Position numbers and translations under genes: made by a program
In this document: positions 1-9,164 of the stretch, in pieces
Position numbering within the stretch: the first letter of the stretch is position 1
Layout: the number at the start of each line of letters is the position of its first letter
Notes under the pieces: model-generated
Databases searched by the model: none
Told to the model about the DNA's origin: nothing
Seen by the model: only the letters and a program-made list of their open reading frames with translations
From: JAIBDK01 sp965261915
Lineage (GTDB): Bacteria; Pseudomonadota; Gammaproteobacteria; Arenicellales; Poriferihabitantaceae
Assembly (NCBI GenBank): GCA_965261915.1
Contig: CBDHDW010000013.1
Span: 992,001-1,056,000, forward strand
DNA length: 64,000 nt
Direction: 5' to 3'

Positions 1-318
1 TTCCATATTTAGATTTGCGATACTTGTTGCACATTCTCCTGCAACGAAATCAAAATGCGGTGTCGAACCGCGAATCACTGCACCCAGAGTAATGACTGCA
101 CGATACTGACTTGAAGAAACCAGTTTTTTCGCTGTCATCGGGATCTCGAAAGCACCCGGAACCCAAATGCAGTCAATATCGGAAGATTGAATTCCGTGTC
201 GCTCCAAAGCATCACAAGCTCCCTGAATGAGCTTATCGGTTATAAAGTGATTAAACCGGCCTGCAACGATTGCGTATCGGCCGTGACAATTAATAAAGTC
301 GCCGCTAATTTCATTCAT
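1..318 (-). CDS. ribH: 6,7-dimethyl-8-ribityllumazine synthase, 3' end outside window
   Basis: Lumazine synthase joins 5-amino-6-ribitylamino-uracil and 3,4-dihydroxy-2-butanone 4-phosphate to form lumazine, the penultimate riboflavin step, in the cytoplasm. The first 106 codons are present. Family signatures are clear: VPGAFEIP near residue 55 and LGAVIRGSTPHFDFV near residue 80, which carry the substrate-binding site. The ATG at 316-318 overlaps the end of ribBX by 8 nt, so the two are probably translationally coupled. It is the last visible gene of a minus-strand nrdR-ribD-ribE-ribBX-ribH cluster, and the C-terminal third is cut only by the window edge. In related genomes nusB often follows, but that cannot be seen here. 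Confidence 0.95.
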   Translation of the reverse strand, partial: MNEISGDFINCHGRYAIVAGRFNHFITDKLIQGACDALERHGIQSSDIDCIWVPGAFEIPMTAKKLVSSSQYRAVITLGAVIRGSTPHFDFVAGECATSIANLNME

Positions 319-1462
319 TTTTTGATTTCCAATTGGTTAGTTCGTTGGGAGATTCAACATAGTCGACGATGGATACGCCAAAACCGGAAAGACCGTGGGC
401 ACGTTTTTCCCGACCTAAAGCCAGAACATTGGAAACTCCGAGATCGGCGAGAATTTGCCCTCCGGCTCCCAGCATCCGTAAGTTCTCTGCTTCTGACGAC
501 GATGAATCTGTGACGGTTTTTCTTGGTTTTGACTCATTGTCTGTGGCAATTCTGCCCACCAGTTCTTCGATAGTCTCGTTGTAGGACAATACGATTACCA
601 CACCTGCATCCTGGTGGGCGATGGCTTCCAGCGCATTTTCCAGCGTCCAACTCCAGGGGCTGGATGGATTCATCACCACGTCCAAAAGCCCGCGGTGTAC
701 GTGCACCCGTACCGGAGTTACTGCATCGGGTACGATCTCGCCTTTCACCAGGGCCAGATGCGTGCCACCTTCCACATTATCCTGAAAAACGAATGCACGA
801 AACTTTCCATGTTTCAGTTGAATATATTGTTCCGAGATTCTTTCAACTGTTGGATCGTTTTGCAATCGATAACCGATTAAATCCGCAATAGTGCCGATCT
901 TCAGATCGTGCTGCGTGGCATACTCCAGCAAATCCGGCAACCTCGCCATAGTGCCATCCTGTTTAAGAATCTCACAAATGACACTGGACGGCTCAAAGCC
1001 GCATAATCTGGCCATGTCCACCCCTGCTTCTGTATGGCCGGCGCGCGTTAAAACCCCTCCAGCCTGTGCCTTTATAGGGAAGATATGCCCTGGGGTAACC
1101 AGATCTTCAGGTTTTGCCTCCGATTGCACCGCAGTCTGTATTGTTGTTGCGCGATCGCTCGCCGAAATTCCAGTGGTTACGCCTTCTGCAGCCTCAATTG
1201 AAACGGTGAAATTAGTTGAAAATCGTGCGCTGTTTCGACTTACCATTAGAGGTAAATCCAGTTGTGTGCAACGCGCTTCCGTCAGCGTCATACAAATCAG
1301 GCCGCGACCTTTACTGGCCATGAAATTAATATGGTCTGCTGTGATTTTTTCCGATGCAATCACCAAATCTCCTTCGTTTTCACGATCCTCATCATCAACC
1401 AGAATCACCATCTTTCCCTGCCGAAAATCTTCAAGCACCTCTTCAATGGGGTTTACTTTCAT
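311..1462 (-). CDS. ribBX: 3,4-dihydroxy-2-butanone-4-phosphate synthase with degenerate GTP cyclohydrolase II domain (RibBX type)
   Basis: 383 residues from the chosen ATG at 1462. The N-terminal half (about 1-200) is DHBP synthase, converting ribulose 5-phosphate to the four-carbon riboflavin precursor: DDEDRENEG at 23-31, then GRGLICMTL, GVTTGISASDRATTI and RAGHTEAGVDMARL. The C-terminal half is shaped like GTP cyclohydrolase II (RibA), but the zinc-binding cysteine cluster expected there is missing: the region reads VRVHVHRGLLDVVMNP. It should therefore have only RibB activity, and a separate ribA is expected elsewhere. The upstream frame is open to 1576, but that stretch overlaps ribE and shows no domain; starting at 1462 leaves a normal 16-nt gap to ribE. 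Confidence 0.92.
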   Translation of the reverse strand: MKVNPIEEVLEDFRQGKMVILVDDEDRENEGDLVIASEKITADHINFMASKGRGLICMTLTEARCTQLDLPLMVSRNSARFSTNFTVSIEAAEGVTTGISASDRATTIQTAVQSEAKPEDLVTPGHIFPIKAQAGGVLTRAGHTEAGVDMARLCGFEPSSVICEILKQDGTMARLPDLLEYATQHDLKIGTIADLIGYRLQNDPTVERISEQYIQLKHGKFRAFVFQDNVEGGTHLALVKGEIVPDAVTPVRVHVHRGLLDVVMNPSSPWSWTLENALEAIAHQDAGVVIVLSYNETIEELVGRIATDNESKPRKTVTDSSSSEAENLRMLGAGGQILADLGVSNVLALGREKRAHGLSGFGVSIVDYVESPNELTNWKSKNE

Positions 1463-1478
1463 AGCATCACTAATCCAA

Positions 1479-2096
1479 TCATTGATTTGATAATTCCCAT
1501 TGCTGTAGGCGCTCAGCGTATCGTGCGACCTGATCCACTTCAATGTGAACAAAATCACCAACAACCGTGCCACCAAGGGTCGTGTTCTCCAGAGTGTGCG
1601 GAACCAGCATAATACTAAACTCAGTGTTGTTGTCGATATCGCACACAGTATTGGTTGTTAAACTAATTCCGTCAATGGCGACCGATCCTTTCGCAGCAAT
1701 AAATTTGCCAATGCTTTGTGCCGTCAGGAATGTCATTTTTGTAAATTCAGCATGCGCTACCCTCTCAGCAACCGATGCGGTCCCGTCAACGTGCCCTGAA
1801 ACCAAATGCCCACCCAACGGCGTATTTAGTGTCAAAGCGGTTTCAAGATTGAGTTGCTCTCCTTCTCGCCAGGAATTCATCAGACAGTTTTCCAACGTTT
1901 CTGCGGACAGGTCAAAACTCGCAACCGGTTCTTTCAACCGGGTCACAGTCAGGCAAGCACCGTTAATCGAAATACTATCTCCAATCTGGACCGATCTATT
2001 GTCGAGCGAAGAAATATCAACCTCAATCTTCAATCCTGAATCCAGAGGTTCGGCTAAACGCAACTCGCCAAGAGCCTGAATAATTCCCGTGAACAT
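1479..2096 (-). CDS. ribE: riboflavin synthase, alpha subunit
   Basis: Riboflavin synthase dismutates two lumazine molecules into riboflavin and the pyrimidine precursor; it normally works as a trimer in the cytoplasm. The 205-residue length is standard. It starts with the invariant MFTGIIQALGEL and has the two tandem lumazine-binding barrels; HLVSGHVDG begins the second. The start codon overlaps the ribD stop in a TAATG arrangement (2094-2098), which points to translational coupling within the rib cluster. The gene is also called ribC in some bacteria. Confidence 0.95.
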   Translation of the reverse strand: MFTGIIQALGELRLAEPLDSGLKIEVDISSLDNRSVQIGDSISINGACLTVTRLKEPVASFDLSAETLENCLMNSWREGEQLNLETALTLNTPLGGHLVSGHVDGTASVAERVAHAEFTKMTFLTAQSIGKFIAAKGSVAIDGISLTTNTVCDIDNNTEFSIMLVPHTLENTTLGGTVVGDFVHIEVDQVARYAERLQQWELSNQ

Positions 2097-3283
2097 TAAT
2101 CCGCCGCTTTTGTTGTCGGGGTTAGGACAATTTTCAAATCTCGACCGAGTCGGGTTACCTGTTTATACTCAAACTGAAGTTTATCGGAAAGTTGTTCAAT
2201 TGAGGGAAGATCAAACATTCCGCGTGCACTGCTTCCGAGCACATCAGGAGCCACATAAGCTACGACCTCATCAACCAAACCGGCGTTTAGCATTGCACCG
2301 CTGAGTCTTGACCCCGCTTCGATCAAAACCGAATTAAACTGCTGTTTTCCTAACAATAACATCACCTCGTGTAAATCTATTTTTCCTGAATCCAGTGGCA
2401 GAGAAATAATTTCTGCTTTTTTGCGGAGCGGGTCAGGGGGCGACGTTTCATGGCAGTCAGCAGTTAAAATCAACACATTGCCGTCACCATTCAGGATATT
2501 TGCATCCACAGGCATACTCAAATGAGTATCGAGAACGACACGATTTGGCTGACGCGTTGTGCCGTCGATTCGAGCCGTCATGGAAGGATCATCCCGTAAT
2601 ACAGTACCGATGCCCGTTAAAACAGCTGAACTCTCTGCCCTTAACCTGTGGCCGTCTATTCTTGCTGCATCACCGGTAATCCACTGACTTTCACCGTTCG
2701 ACATTGCCGTTTTGCCATCCATACTTGATGCGATTTTTAGCGTGACCCACGGTTTTCCAGATCGAATTCGCTTGAAGAAACCTCGATTGAGCTGCTTTGC
2801 CTGGGCAGATCCAATTCCGGTGGTAACTTGAATTCCCGCCTCTTGCAATACCGAAATCCCTCCCCGATTGACCAATGGATTAGGGTCTTCGGTGGCCAAT
2901 ACCACTCTGGATATCCCGGCTTTCACTACAGCCTTGCTGCAAGGCGGGGTTTTTCCATGATGACAACAGGGTTCGAGTGTTACGTATAACGTCGCACACC
3001 GCGATAATTTTCCCGCCGATTTCAGCGCATTTATTTCTGCATGTGCTTCACCAGCTTTGTTGTGCCACCCTTCCCCCACAATCTTGTTGTTGTTTACGAT
3101 TACGCAACCAACCATCGGATTGGGGTGAGCCGAATATCGGCCGTTTTTAGCCAGTTTTATAGCGTGCGCCATATATCGATAATCGTCACCCTGCGCAACG
3201 GGTTGGGTAGAACTCAGGGTGGCTTCGTGATCGTCCGATTGACCCTGTTGAGCAGTTTCGGATTTACGATTAAGAAAATTCAT
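2096..3283 (-). CDS. ribD: bifunctional riboflavin deaminase/reductase RibD
   Basis: Performs the second and third riboflavin steps: deamination of the pyrimidine, then NADPH-dependent reduction of the ribosyl side chain. The N-terminal deaminase domain has the zinc site: H81-A-E83, C106 and C115 (EPCCHHGKTPPC), with the spacing of E. coli RibD. The reductase domain starts near PWVTLKIASSMDGKTA and has a GDAARIDGHRLRAESSAVLTG-type region. At 395 residues it is about 30 longer than usual, because a polar, low-complexity leader precedes the domain. The ATG at 3283 makes a 4-nt ATGA overlap with nrdR, supporting this long start; the internal Met38 is an alternative. Confidence 0.93.
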   Translation of the reverse strand: MNFLNRKSETAQQGQSDDHEATLSSTQPVAQGDDYRYMAHAIKLAKNGRYSAHPNPMVGCVIVNNNKIVGEGWHNKAGEAHAEINALKSAGKLSRCATLYVTLEPCCHHGKTPPCSKAVVKAGISRVVLATEDPNPLVNRGGISVLQEAGIQVTTGIGSAQAKQLNRGFFKRIRSGKPWVTLKIASSMDGKTAMSNGESQWITGDAARIDGHRLRAESSAVLTGIGTVLRDDPSMTARIDGTTRQPNRVVLDTHLSMPVDANILNGDGNVLILTADCHETSPPDPLRKKAEIISLPLDSGKIDLHEVMLLLGKQQFNSVLIEAGSRLSGAMLNAGLVDEVVAYVAPDVLGSSARGMFDLPSIEQLSDKLQFEYKQVTRLGRDLKIVLTPTTKAAD

Positions 3284-3789
3284 TTTTCGGATGCGCTCGG
3301 CAGAAGGGACGCCTGAAATTTATTTTCCTGGCTTGCCAGCGATTCTTTCAACTTCGCGACCTCGTCACTAAACGCATCAAGATCCTGAAAGCTTCGATAA
3401 ACCGACGCAAATCGAACGTAGGCCACTTCATCAACCTTTCTAAGTTCATGCATCACTTCCTCGCCGACTTGAGAAACTTCTATTTCCCTTTCGCCCTTGT
3501 GGGTGAAACGCCGCATTATTCGATTAACGATACCCTCAATTACTTCAGCGCCGACCGGACGTTTTTCCAATGCCCGCATGAGTCCGCGTCTCAATTTAAC
3601 CTCATCAAATTTCTCGCAGCGGCCATCTGACTTGATGACCGCGGGCATATCGAATACAACGTGTTCAGATGTAGTAAAGCGCTGCGTGCATTCCTGACAT
3701 TCCCTGCGTCGACGAACGCTTTCGCCACTATCTCCAAGACGACTGTCAATTACCCGGGTATCTTCGTTGGCACAAAAAGGACAACGCAT
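3280..3789 (-). CDS. nrdR: transcriptional repressor NrdR
   Basis: NrdR is the ATP/dATP-sensing repressor of ribonucleotide reductase genes. It has the N-terminal zinc ribbon (C3-x2-C6 and C31-x2-C34, in MRCPFC and CQECTQRF), then the ATP-cone domain (FDEVKLRRGLMRALEKRPV onward). The 169 residues slightly exceed the usual 150-160 because of a polar tail after YRSFQDLDAF. It sits directly before ribD with a 4-nt overlap, the usual gammaproteobacterial order. Fifteen bases separate it from secF upstream, so it may be co-transcribed with the sec genes. Confidence 0.95.
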   Translation of the reverse strand: MRCPFCANEDTRVIDSRLGDSGESVRRRRECQECTQRFTTSEHVVFDMPAVIKSDGRCEKFDEVKLRRGLMRALEKRPVGAEVIEGIVNRIMRRFTHKGEREIEVSQVGEEVMHELRKVDEVAYVRFASVYRSFQDLDAFSDEVAKLKESLASQENKFQASLLPSASEK

Positions 3790-3804
3790 ACTTACGACCT
3801 ACAT

Positions 3805-4812
3805 TCAGGGTTGATCGTCGACGCCTTCTTTTTGAACAGGCATCATATCTTCACGACTAATGCCCAGCGCTAACACAGCCGGACTGGCGATAAAAATTGA
3901 GGAATAGGTACCAATAATCACACCGATGAACAATGCGAGAGAAAACCCTCTTATAACTTCGCCGCCAAATATAAGCAGTGTCAGTACGACCAATAAAGTC
4001 GTTAGCGATGTGAGGATTGTTCTCGGTAATGTCTGATTAATTGATCCGTTCATGGTCGTAAATATATCGGACTTGCGCATTTTTCGAAAATTTTCCCGTA
4101 TTCGATCATAAACCACGATGGTATCGTTTAAGGAGTATCCTATTACTGCAAGTACGGCGGCCAATACCGGCAAAGAGAATTCAAACTGGAAAATGGAAAA
4201 CAAACCCACCGTAATGACCACATCGTGTACCAGCGCCAAAACCGATCCGACGGCGAACTTCCATTCAAATCTGAAAGTAACGTATATCAGAATTCCGAGC
4301 AATGCATATAACATTGCCAGTCCACCCTGATTCACCAATTCGCCACCCACCTGTGGACCGACAAATTCCACTCGCCGCATTTGTACCTGACAATCAGCCA
4401 ATCCTGATGTTGATGAGCATTGTTGGCTTTCAATATTGGAAGATTCAACCAGTGTTTCTTCATAAGGGGCTCTCAGGGCCTCCATTACAATACTGCTGAC
4501 CTGGGCGAAATTCGTATTTTCCGGTGAATAGGTTGCCGGTAACCGGACCATCACATCCTGAGAAGTACCAAAATACTGTACAACTGCGTCCTCAATCCCA
4601 TCCGATAACAACGCAGAACGCACATCTTCAATTGCAACGGCACTATCGTAGCCAACCTCAACCAGCGTGCCACCGGTAAAGTCAATTCCAAGCGACAAAC
4701 CTCGAGTTATGAAGCTGGTAATACTGATGACAATCAAAATGACAGATAAGACCAGCGCCAGCTTACGCTTGCCCAGAAAATCGATTTTGGTTGTTTGATT
4801 AAGAAGCTGCAT
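3805..4812 (-). CDS. secF: protein translocase subunit SecF
   Basis: SecF forms the SecDF complex of the inner membrane, which uses the proton gradient to pull exported proteins from the SecYEG channel. The 335-residue protein has the expected first membrane segment (about 18-38), the LGIDFTGGTLVE signature (GIDFTGG at 42-48), a periplasmic domain, and a C-terminal block of five membrane segments with the SLNDTIVVYDRIRENFRKM motif. The periplasmic loop includes three extra cysteines around QQCSSTSGLADCQVQM, a small lineage insertion. It follows secD by 5 nt. Confidence 0.96.
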   Translation of the reverse strand: MQLLNQTTKIDFLGKRKLALVLSVILIVISITSFITRGLSLGIDFTGGTLVEVGYDSAVAIEDVRSALLSDGIEDAVVQYFGTSQDVMVRLPATYSPENTNFAQVSSIVMEALRAPYEETLVESSNIESQQCSSTSGLADCQVQMRRVEFVGPQVGGELVNQGGLAMLYALLGILIYVTFRFEWKFAVGSVLALVHDVVITVGLFSIFQFEFSLPVLAAVLAVIGYSLNDTIVVYDRIRENFRKMRKSDIFTTMNGSINQTLPRTILTSLTTLLVVLTLLIFGGEVIRGFSLALFIGVIIGTYSSIFIASPAVLALGISREDMMPVQKEGVDDQP

Positions 4813-4817
4813 AGAAT

Positions 4818-6701
4818 TTAAATTGAAAGCTGTTTAACATTTTTACCGCCATAAATGGCATTGATCAAAATTCGCGCTACCAGTATCGCAGTAAACATTG
4901 AAGTTAAAATTCCGATACTCAGGGTAACGGCAAATCCCTTGATTGGGCCGGTACCAAAACTGAACAACACTACTGCGGCAATTAATGTGGTGATGTTCGC
5001 ATCTATAATCGTTGATAAGGCACGATCATAACCAAGGTGAATACTCGCCTGCGGAGAGTTTCCATTGCGTATCTCTTCACGAATTCGTTCAAAAATCAGC
5101 ACGTTGGCATCTACCGCCATTCCGACCGTAAGCACGATACCAGCCACACCCGGTAACGTTAACGTGGCCTGCAGCATCGAAAGGACAGAAACCATCAAAA
5201 CCAGATTCAGCGTCAGCGCCACCACCGCCGCGACTCCAAATGCCCGGTAATAAATCAGCATAAAGATCAATACCAGAATAAATCCGGCGATAACCGAAGT
5301 TAACCCCTGGTCGATATTCGCCTGACCAAGGCTTGGACCCACGGTGCGCTCTTCAATAATTTCGACCGGCGCAGCCAACGCACCGGCACGCAGCATCAGC
5401 GCCAGATCTCGTGCTTCGTCAACGCTGGAAATGCCTTCAATCTGGTAACGCTTGCCCAGCTGACCGCGAATAACCGGTGCGGTTAGCACTTCTTCGACAC
5501 GAGTCGTCACGCGCTCCGGTTTTCCGTTACTGCCTATAACCAGATTTCCGTCATCATCAACCTTGTTTTCTGAACGTATTTCCTGATAAACAACCGCCAA
5601 CCGGTTACCGATATTCTGCCCGGTTACCGTGGAATTGATAGTCGCCGCTGCAGAATCCAGTGTGATGCTAACAATAGGAGAACCGGTCTGTGTTTCAAGG
5701 CTTGCGGCAGCATCGACAATATTGTCACCAGAGTATACGACCCTTTTCTTTAACAAAATTCGTCGGCCGTCACGAAATCGATACAACTTCGATCCCGGGG
5801 GTGCCTGTCCGGTTTCCTGTGCTATTGAATCGTTTTTCTCATCAACCAGATGCATCTCCAAAGTTGCTGCCCGACCCAGAATTTCTTTGGCACGAGCCGT
5901 ATCTTGTACTCCAGGCAGCTGCACAACAATTCGGTCTGCTCCCTGTTGCTGCACAATGGGTTCTGCAACACCCAGTTGGTCAACCCGGTTCCTTAACGCA
6001 ATACGGTTTTGCTCCAGTGCAAGTGCCTGAATTTCTTCCAGCTGCTGTTCTGACAACTCAACGATTAACCGTTCAGCACGAAGCTCATCCTCGACAACAA
6101 ATAAATCGGGATAAGCTTCTTGCAACACGTCAAATGCAGCTTTTCGCTGTTCCGGATTACGGATGAGTGTTTCTATTTGACCCTTGTTGTTGCGGGTAAC
6201 ACTCCTGTAACGAATCTTGTTCTCTCTCAATGCTGATTTTACATTGTCCAGAATTCGCAGTTGATTTCGCTCAATTGCATTTTGCATGTCCACTTGCAGT
6301 AAAAAGTGCACCCCGCCTCGCAAATCAAGCCCAAGATACATCGGCAATGCGCCCGCATCTGTTAGCCAGGACGGCGCGCTGGACAGCAAAGTAAGCGCCA
6401 ATGAATAGTCATTTCCGAGCCCCAGGTCCAATTTATCTTTGGCACGCAGTTGTGTTTCGGCATCCTGAAAATGCAGCCTGATACCGCTACTGTCCTGACT
6501 AATCGACTTCACCGGTATAGACTCAGAATTTAAAATAGCCGCTACTTTTTCAAGCGCGCTATTTTCCAGAGACAATCCTCTGGATCCTTTTATTTGCACC
6601 CCTGGATCACTTCCAAATATATTAGGCAGTGCGTAAAACAAACCAACCGTAATTACCATTACGACTAGCACGTACTTCCACCATACGGTTTTATTAAGCA
6701 T
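4818..6701 (-). CDS. secD: protein translocase subunit SecD
   Basis: Partner of SecF in proton-driven late stages of Sec export. It has 627 residues, close to the E. coli length. A membrane segment lies near 8-28, followed by the large periplasmic P1 domain with YLGLDLRGGVHF (GLDLRGG at 124-130) and QLPGVQDTARAKEILGRAA. The C-terminal six-helix membrane domain has TVGMAVDANVLIFERIREE, containing the conserved proton-path aspartate, and ends in FGTGPIKGFAVTL. The order is yajC-secD-secF, as in most Proteobacteria, but tgt and queA, often upstream, are absent here. Confidence 0.97.
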   Translation of the reverse strand: MLNKTVWWKYVLVVMVITVGLFYALPNIFGSDPGVQIKGSRGLSLENSALEKVAAILNSESIPVKSISQDSSGIRLHFQDAETQLRAKDKLDLGLGNDYSLALTLLSSAPSWLTDAGALPMYLGLDLRGGVHFLLQVDMQNAIERNQLRILDNVKSALRENKIRYRSVTRNNKGQIETLIRNPEQRKAAFDVLQEAYPDLFVVEDELRAERLIVELSEQQLEEIQALALEQNRIALRNRVDQLGVAEPIVQQQGADRIVVQLPGVQDTARAKEILGRAATLEMHLVDEKNDSIAQETGQAPPGSKLYRFRDGRRILLKKRVVYSGDNIVDAAASLETQTGSPIVSITLDSAAATINSTVTGQNIGNRLAVVYQEIRSENKVDDDGNLVIGSNGKPERVTTRVEEVLTAPVIRGQLGKRYQIEGISSVDEARDLALMLRAGALAAPVEIIEERTVGPSLGQANIDQGLTSVIAGFILVLIFMLIYYRAFGVAAVVALTLNLVLMVSVLSMLQATLTLPGVAGIVLTVGMAVDANVLIFERIREEIRNGNSPQASIHLGYDRALSTIIDANITTLIAAVVLFSFGTGPIKGFAVTLSIGILTSMFTAILVARILINAIYGGKNVKQLSI

Positions 6702-6789
6702 TCAATATCTTTAACTTGAGACAGGTTGATATGAGTTCCAGCTAACTAACCAGCACGAGAACTGACACGAATCAAATATCTTCGATGGC

Positions 6790-7113
6790 TTAGGACTTAA
6801 CCGTTCCTTTTGGCATGAGCTGGGAAATGGCAGCACGTTGAACCCGGACGGTGACATCCGATGCGATTTCAACAGACACAAAATTATCATCCACCTCCGT
6901 TACTTTGCCCAAAACGCCACCGTTGGTAACGACTTCATCACCTTTAGCGATTGTAGCAACCATTTTACGGTGCTCTTTTGCGCGTTTTTGCTGTGGTCGA
7001 ATGAGCAAAAAATAAAATACAACAAAGATTAAAATCATCGGCAATATGCCAATTAGTCCGCTGCCAACGCCGGTGTCTGCCTGTGCCCAGGCATCCGATA
7101 CGATAAAGTTCAT
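6790..7113 (-). CDS. yajC: preprotein translocase subunit YajC
   Basis: Small single-pass inner-membrane protein that associates with SecDF. Of its 107 residues, about 20-40 form one membrane helix (GILPMILIFVVFYFLLIRP). This is followed by the family hallmark RPQQKRAKEHRKM and a small SH3-like domain (GDEVVTNGGVLGKVTEV). It heads the yajC-secD-secF run. The 131 bp between it and the acyl-CoA synthetase stop most likely hold the promoter of the sec operon, but I could not pick a convincing promoter there. Confidence 0.95.
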   Translation of the reverse strand: MNFIVSDAWAQADTGVGSGLIGILPMILIFVVFYFLLIRPQQKRAKEHRKMVATIAKGDEVVTNGGVLGKVTEVDDNFVSVEIASDVTVRVQRAAISQLMPKGTVKS

Positions 7114-7244
7114 GGTTAAGTGTCTTAATTTCGTGAAAAGTTTACTAACTCACTGAAAAAATGGAATAAATTCTCAGTGGATTTTTGTGCGCCGATTATG
7201 CCACAACATATGGGGTAAAGGGAGAGGATTGGAGCACTATTCGA

Positions 7245-9161
7245 CTATCGATAAAGACGATCAATCTCTGCGCTAAACCGTTTTAATATCGCTGTACGCT
7301 TGAGCTTTAATGTTGGCGTAATTAATCCTTCGTCAACCGTCCATGGTTCTATCGTCGTATGAATATAACGAACAAAGGCATAGCCGGGAAACGCTGACAA
7401 CAAATTCGCGATACGATCCAATAAATATACCGACACCTGATCAGAATTTAATCCCTTGGATTGCTCCTGACTCAACTCCAGTTTTTCGGCGAGTTGAAGC
7501 CAGCCATGACGATTCAAAACTAACAGAGCAGTCAGATAGGGTTGTCCTTCACCGACGACCATGGCCTGCTCAAACAATGGGTCATCAACAATGGCCGACT
7601 CCATATCGGCAGGTGGTACTTTTTCGCCATTAGCGAGAACAATAATTTCCTTTATACGCCCGGTAATATACACAAATCCCTCATCATCTATTTTTGCAAT
7701 ATCACCGGTAGACAGCCAGCCATCAACATTGATTACATCGGCAGTCGCTTTTGGATTTTTCCAGTAACCACGCATGGTGTATGGGCTTCGACTGAGCAAT
7801 TCACCTTCTTCGCTCAATTTTAGCTCAACACCGTGATACGCCATTCCGACAGATTCCGGCTGGTTCTGAGATAGGGTATTTACCGAAATCACCGGGCTGC
7901 TTTCAGTCATTCCATAGCCCTGCAATATATCCACACCCAAGCCCAGAAACATTCTGGAAATTTTTGGACTCAGTTTCGCGCCGCCACAAACAGCCAACCG
8001 CAAATTTCCACCTAATCCATTGCGAATCTTTCTGGCTACCAGAATATCCAGCAACGGCCAAATAAGCTGTTTGGCTTTCCAGGGACTGCGCTTTTGACGA
8101 TATTGAAAACATTGCCAACCAACATCAACAGTAAAATTGAACAACCATTTAGTGAACCCGGATCCCTGTTCAACCGCTGCCATGATCCTCCCCTGAACTC
8201 TCTCAAAAATTCTCGGTACCGAAACCAGTACGCTGGGATTCGAATACGCTATATCATCACTTAGCTCAGATATCGATCTATTAAACACCACTTCCGCTCC
8301 ACACATGATAGTCAGGTAGTAACCAACGGTGCGCTCAAACATATGCGACAACGGCAAAAAGGAAAGAAATCGGTCTTCTGGAAATACGGCGATACTCTGC
8401 AATCCAGCAAATGCATTTCCAAGCATATTGGCGTGGCTTAACATCACCCCCTTGGGTTTTCCCGTGGTTCCGGATGTGTATACAATAGTTGCCAACTGAT
8501 TTGCATCTAAACTAACAAGGCTATTTTCCTTGATGTGTTTGTCACTTCCAATGCCAAGCCAGCTATCGAGGCTCAACACTCTCGGATCATCACTGGAACC
8601 ACACAAGGTTTTGCCATCCAGTATGACTACCCGCTTTAGGAAAGGAAACTCAGCGTCACCATCCTTTAATGCTTGCCATTGATTGTAGTGTGAAACAAAG
8701 ATTACCTCGGATTCAGCATGCTGAATAATGTAAGCCACATTATCTGACCGATCTTCAACAAAAACCGGAACCACTACCAGCTCACAGGCTAGTGCAGCCT
8801 GATCAACCAGGATCCATTCTATTGAATTCGCCATCTGTACGAGCACTCTCGAACCGGCTGGTAGCGATTCCCTGGAAAAAGCCGCGATCCAGATATCGCA
8901 CAACTGACTCATTTCTAGCCAACTGTACGGTTTCCAGCACTGCTTTTGAGAATCGAACTGGCGGTAAGCGGTTTTTTCCGGGCTGCGACGAACTCTTTCA
9001 CGAAACAAAGCGGTTATAGTCGAAAACTGCACAGGATCGATGACATCGACCTTAGGCAAATGATCACTTTTTTGACATGCTGTCGGCTTCGTTAGCGGGT
9101 TGTATCGGTAAAATCTCATTGCATCCTCGGGGTGTTTTGTAGAACGATTATTCTGCCTCAT
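7245..9161 (-). CDS. long-chain acyl-CoA synthetase (AMP-forming)
   Basis: Activates fatty acids to acyl-CoA through an acyl-adenylate. The 638-residue protein has the ANL-superfamily motifs: P-loop YTSGTTGKPKG (228-238), GYGMTESSPV, STGDIAKIDDEGFVYITGR, and a C-terminal lysine in LANGEKVPP. It resembles the eukaryote-like long-chain branch (FAA1/ACSL type) more than classical FadD. It begins 3 nt after the fadE stop, so the two fatty-acid genes form one operon that activates and then oxidises acyl chains. The start could also be Met15 (9119), since the first 14 residues are polar and lack family similarity. Confidence 0.9.
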   Translation of the reverse strand: MRQNNRSTKHPEDAMRFYRYNPLTKPTACQKSDHLPKVDVIDPVQFSTITALFRERVRRSPEKTAYRQFDSQKQCWKPYSWLEMSQLCDIWIAAFSRESLPAGSRVLVQMANSIEWILVDQAALACELVVVPVFVEDRSDNVAYIIQHAESEVIFVSHYNQWQALKDGDAEFPFLKRVVILDGKTLCGSSDDPRVLSLDSWLGIGSDKHIKENSLVSLDANQLATIVYTSGTTGKPKGVMLSHANMLGNAFAGLQSIAVFPEDRFLSFLPLSHMFERTVGYYLTIMCGAEVVFNRSISELSDDIAYSNPSVLVSVPRIFERVQGRIMAAVEQGSGFTKWLFNFTVDVGWQCFQYRQKRSPWKAKQLIWPLLDILVARKIRNGLGGNLRLAVCGGAKLSPKISRMFLGLGVDILQGYGMTESSPVISVNTLSQNQPESVGMAYHGVELKLSEEGELLSRSPYTMRGYWKNPKATADVINVDGWLSTGDIAKIDDEGFVYITGRIKEIIVLANGEKVPPADMESAIVDDPLFEQAMVVGEGQPYLTALLVLNRHGWLQLAEKLELSQEQSKGLNSDQVSVYLLDRIANLLSAFPGYAFVRYIHTTIEPWTVDEGLITPTLKLKRTAILKRFSAEIDRLYR

Positions 9162-9164
9162 TAT

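Noticed and set aside
187..513. Open frame of 108 codons on the plus strand
   Set aside because: Lies across ribH and ribBX in antisense; no domain, no ribosome site.
891..1490. 199-codon plus-strand frame
   Set aside because: Antisense to ribBX; composition is the mirror of a coding gene and no motif is found.
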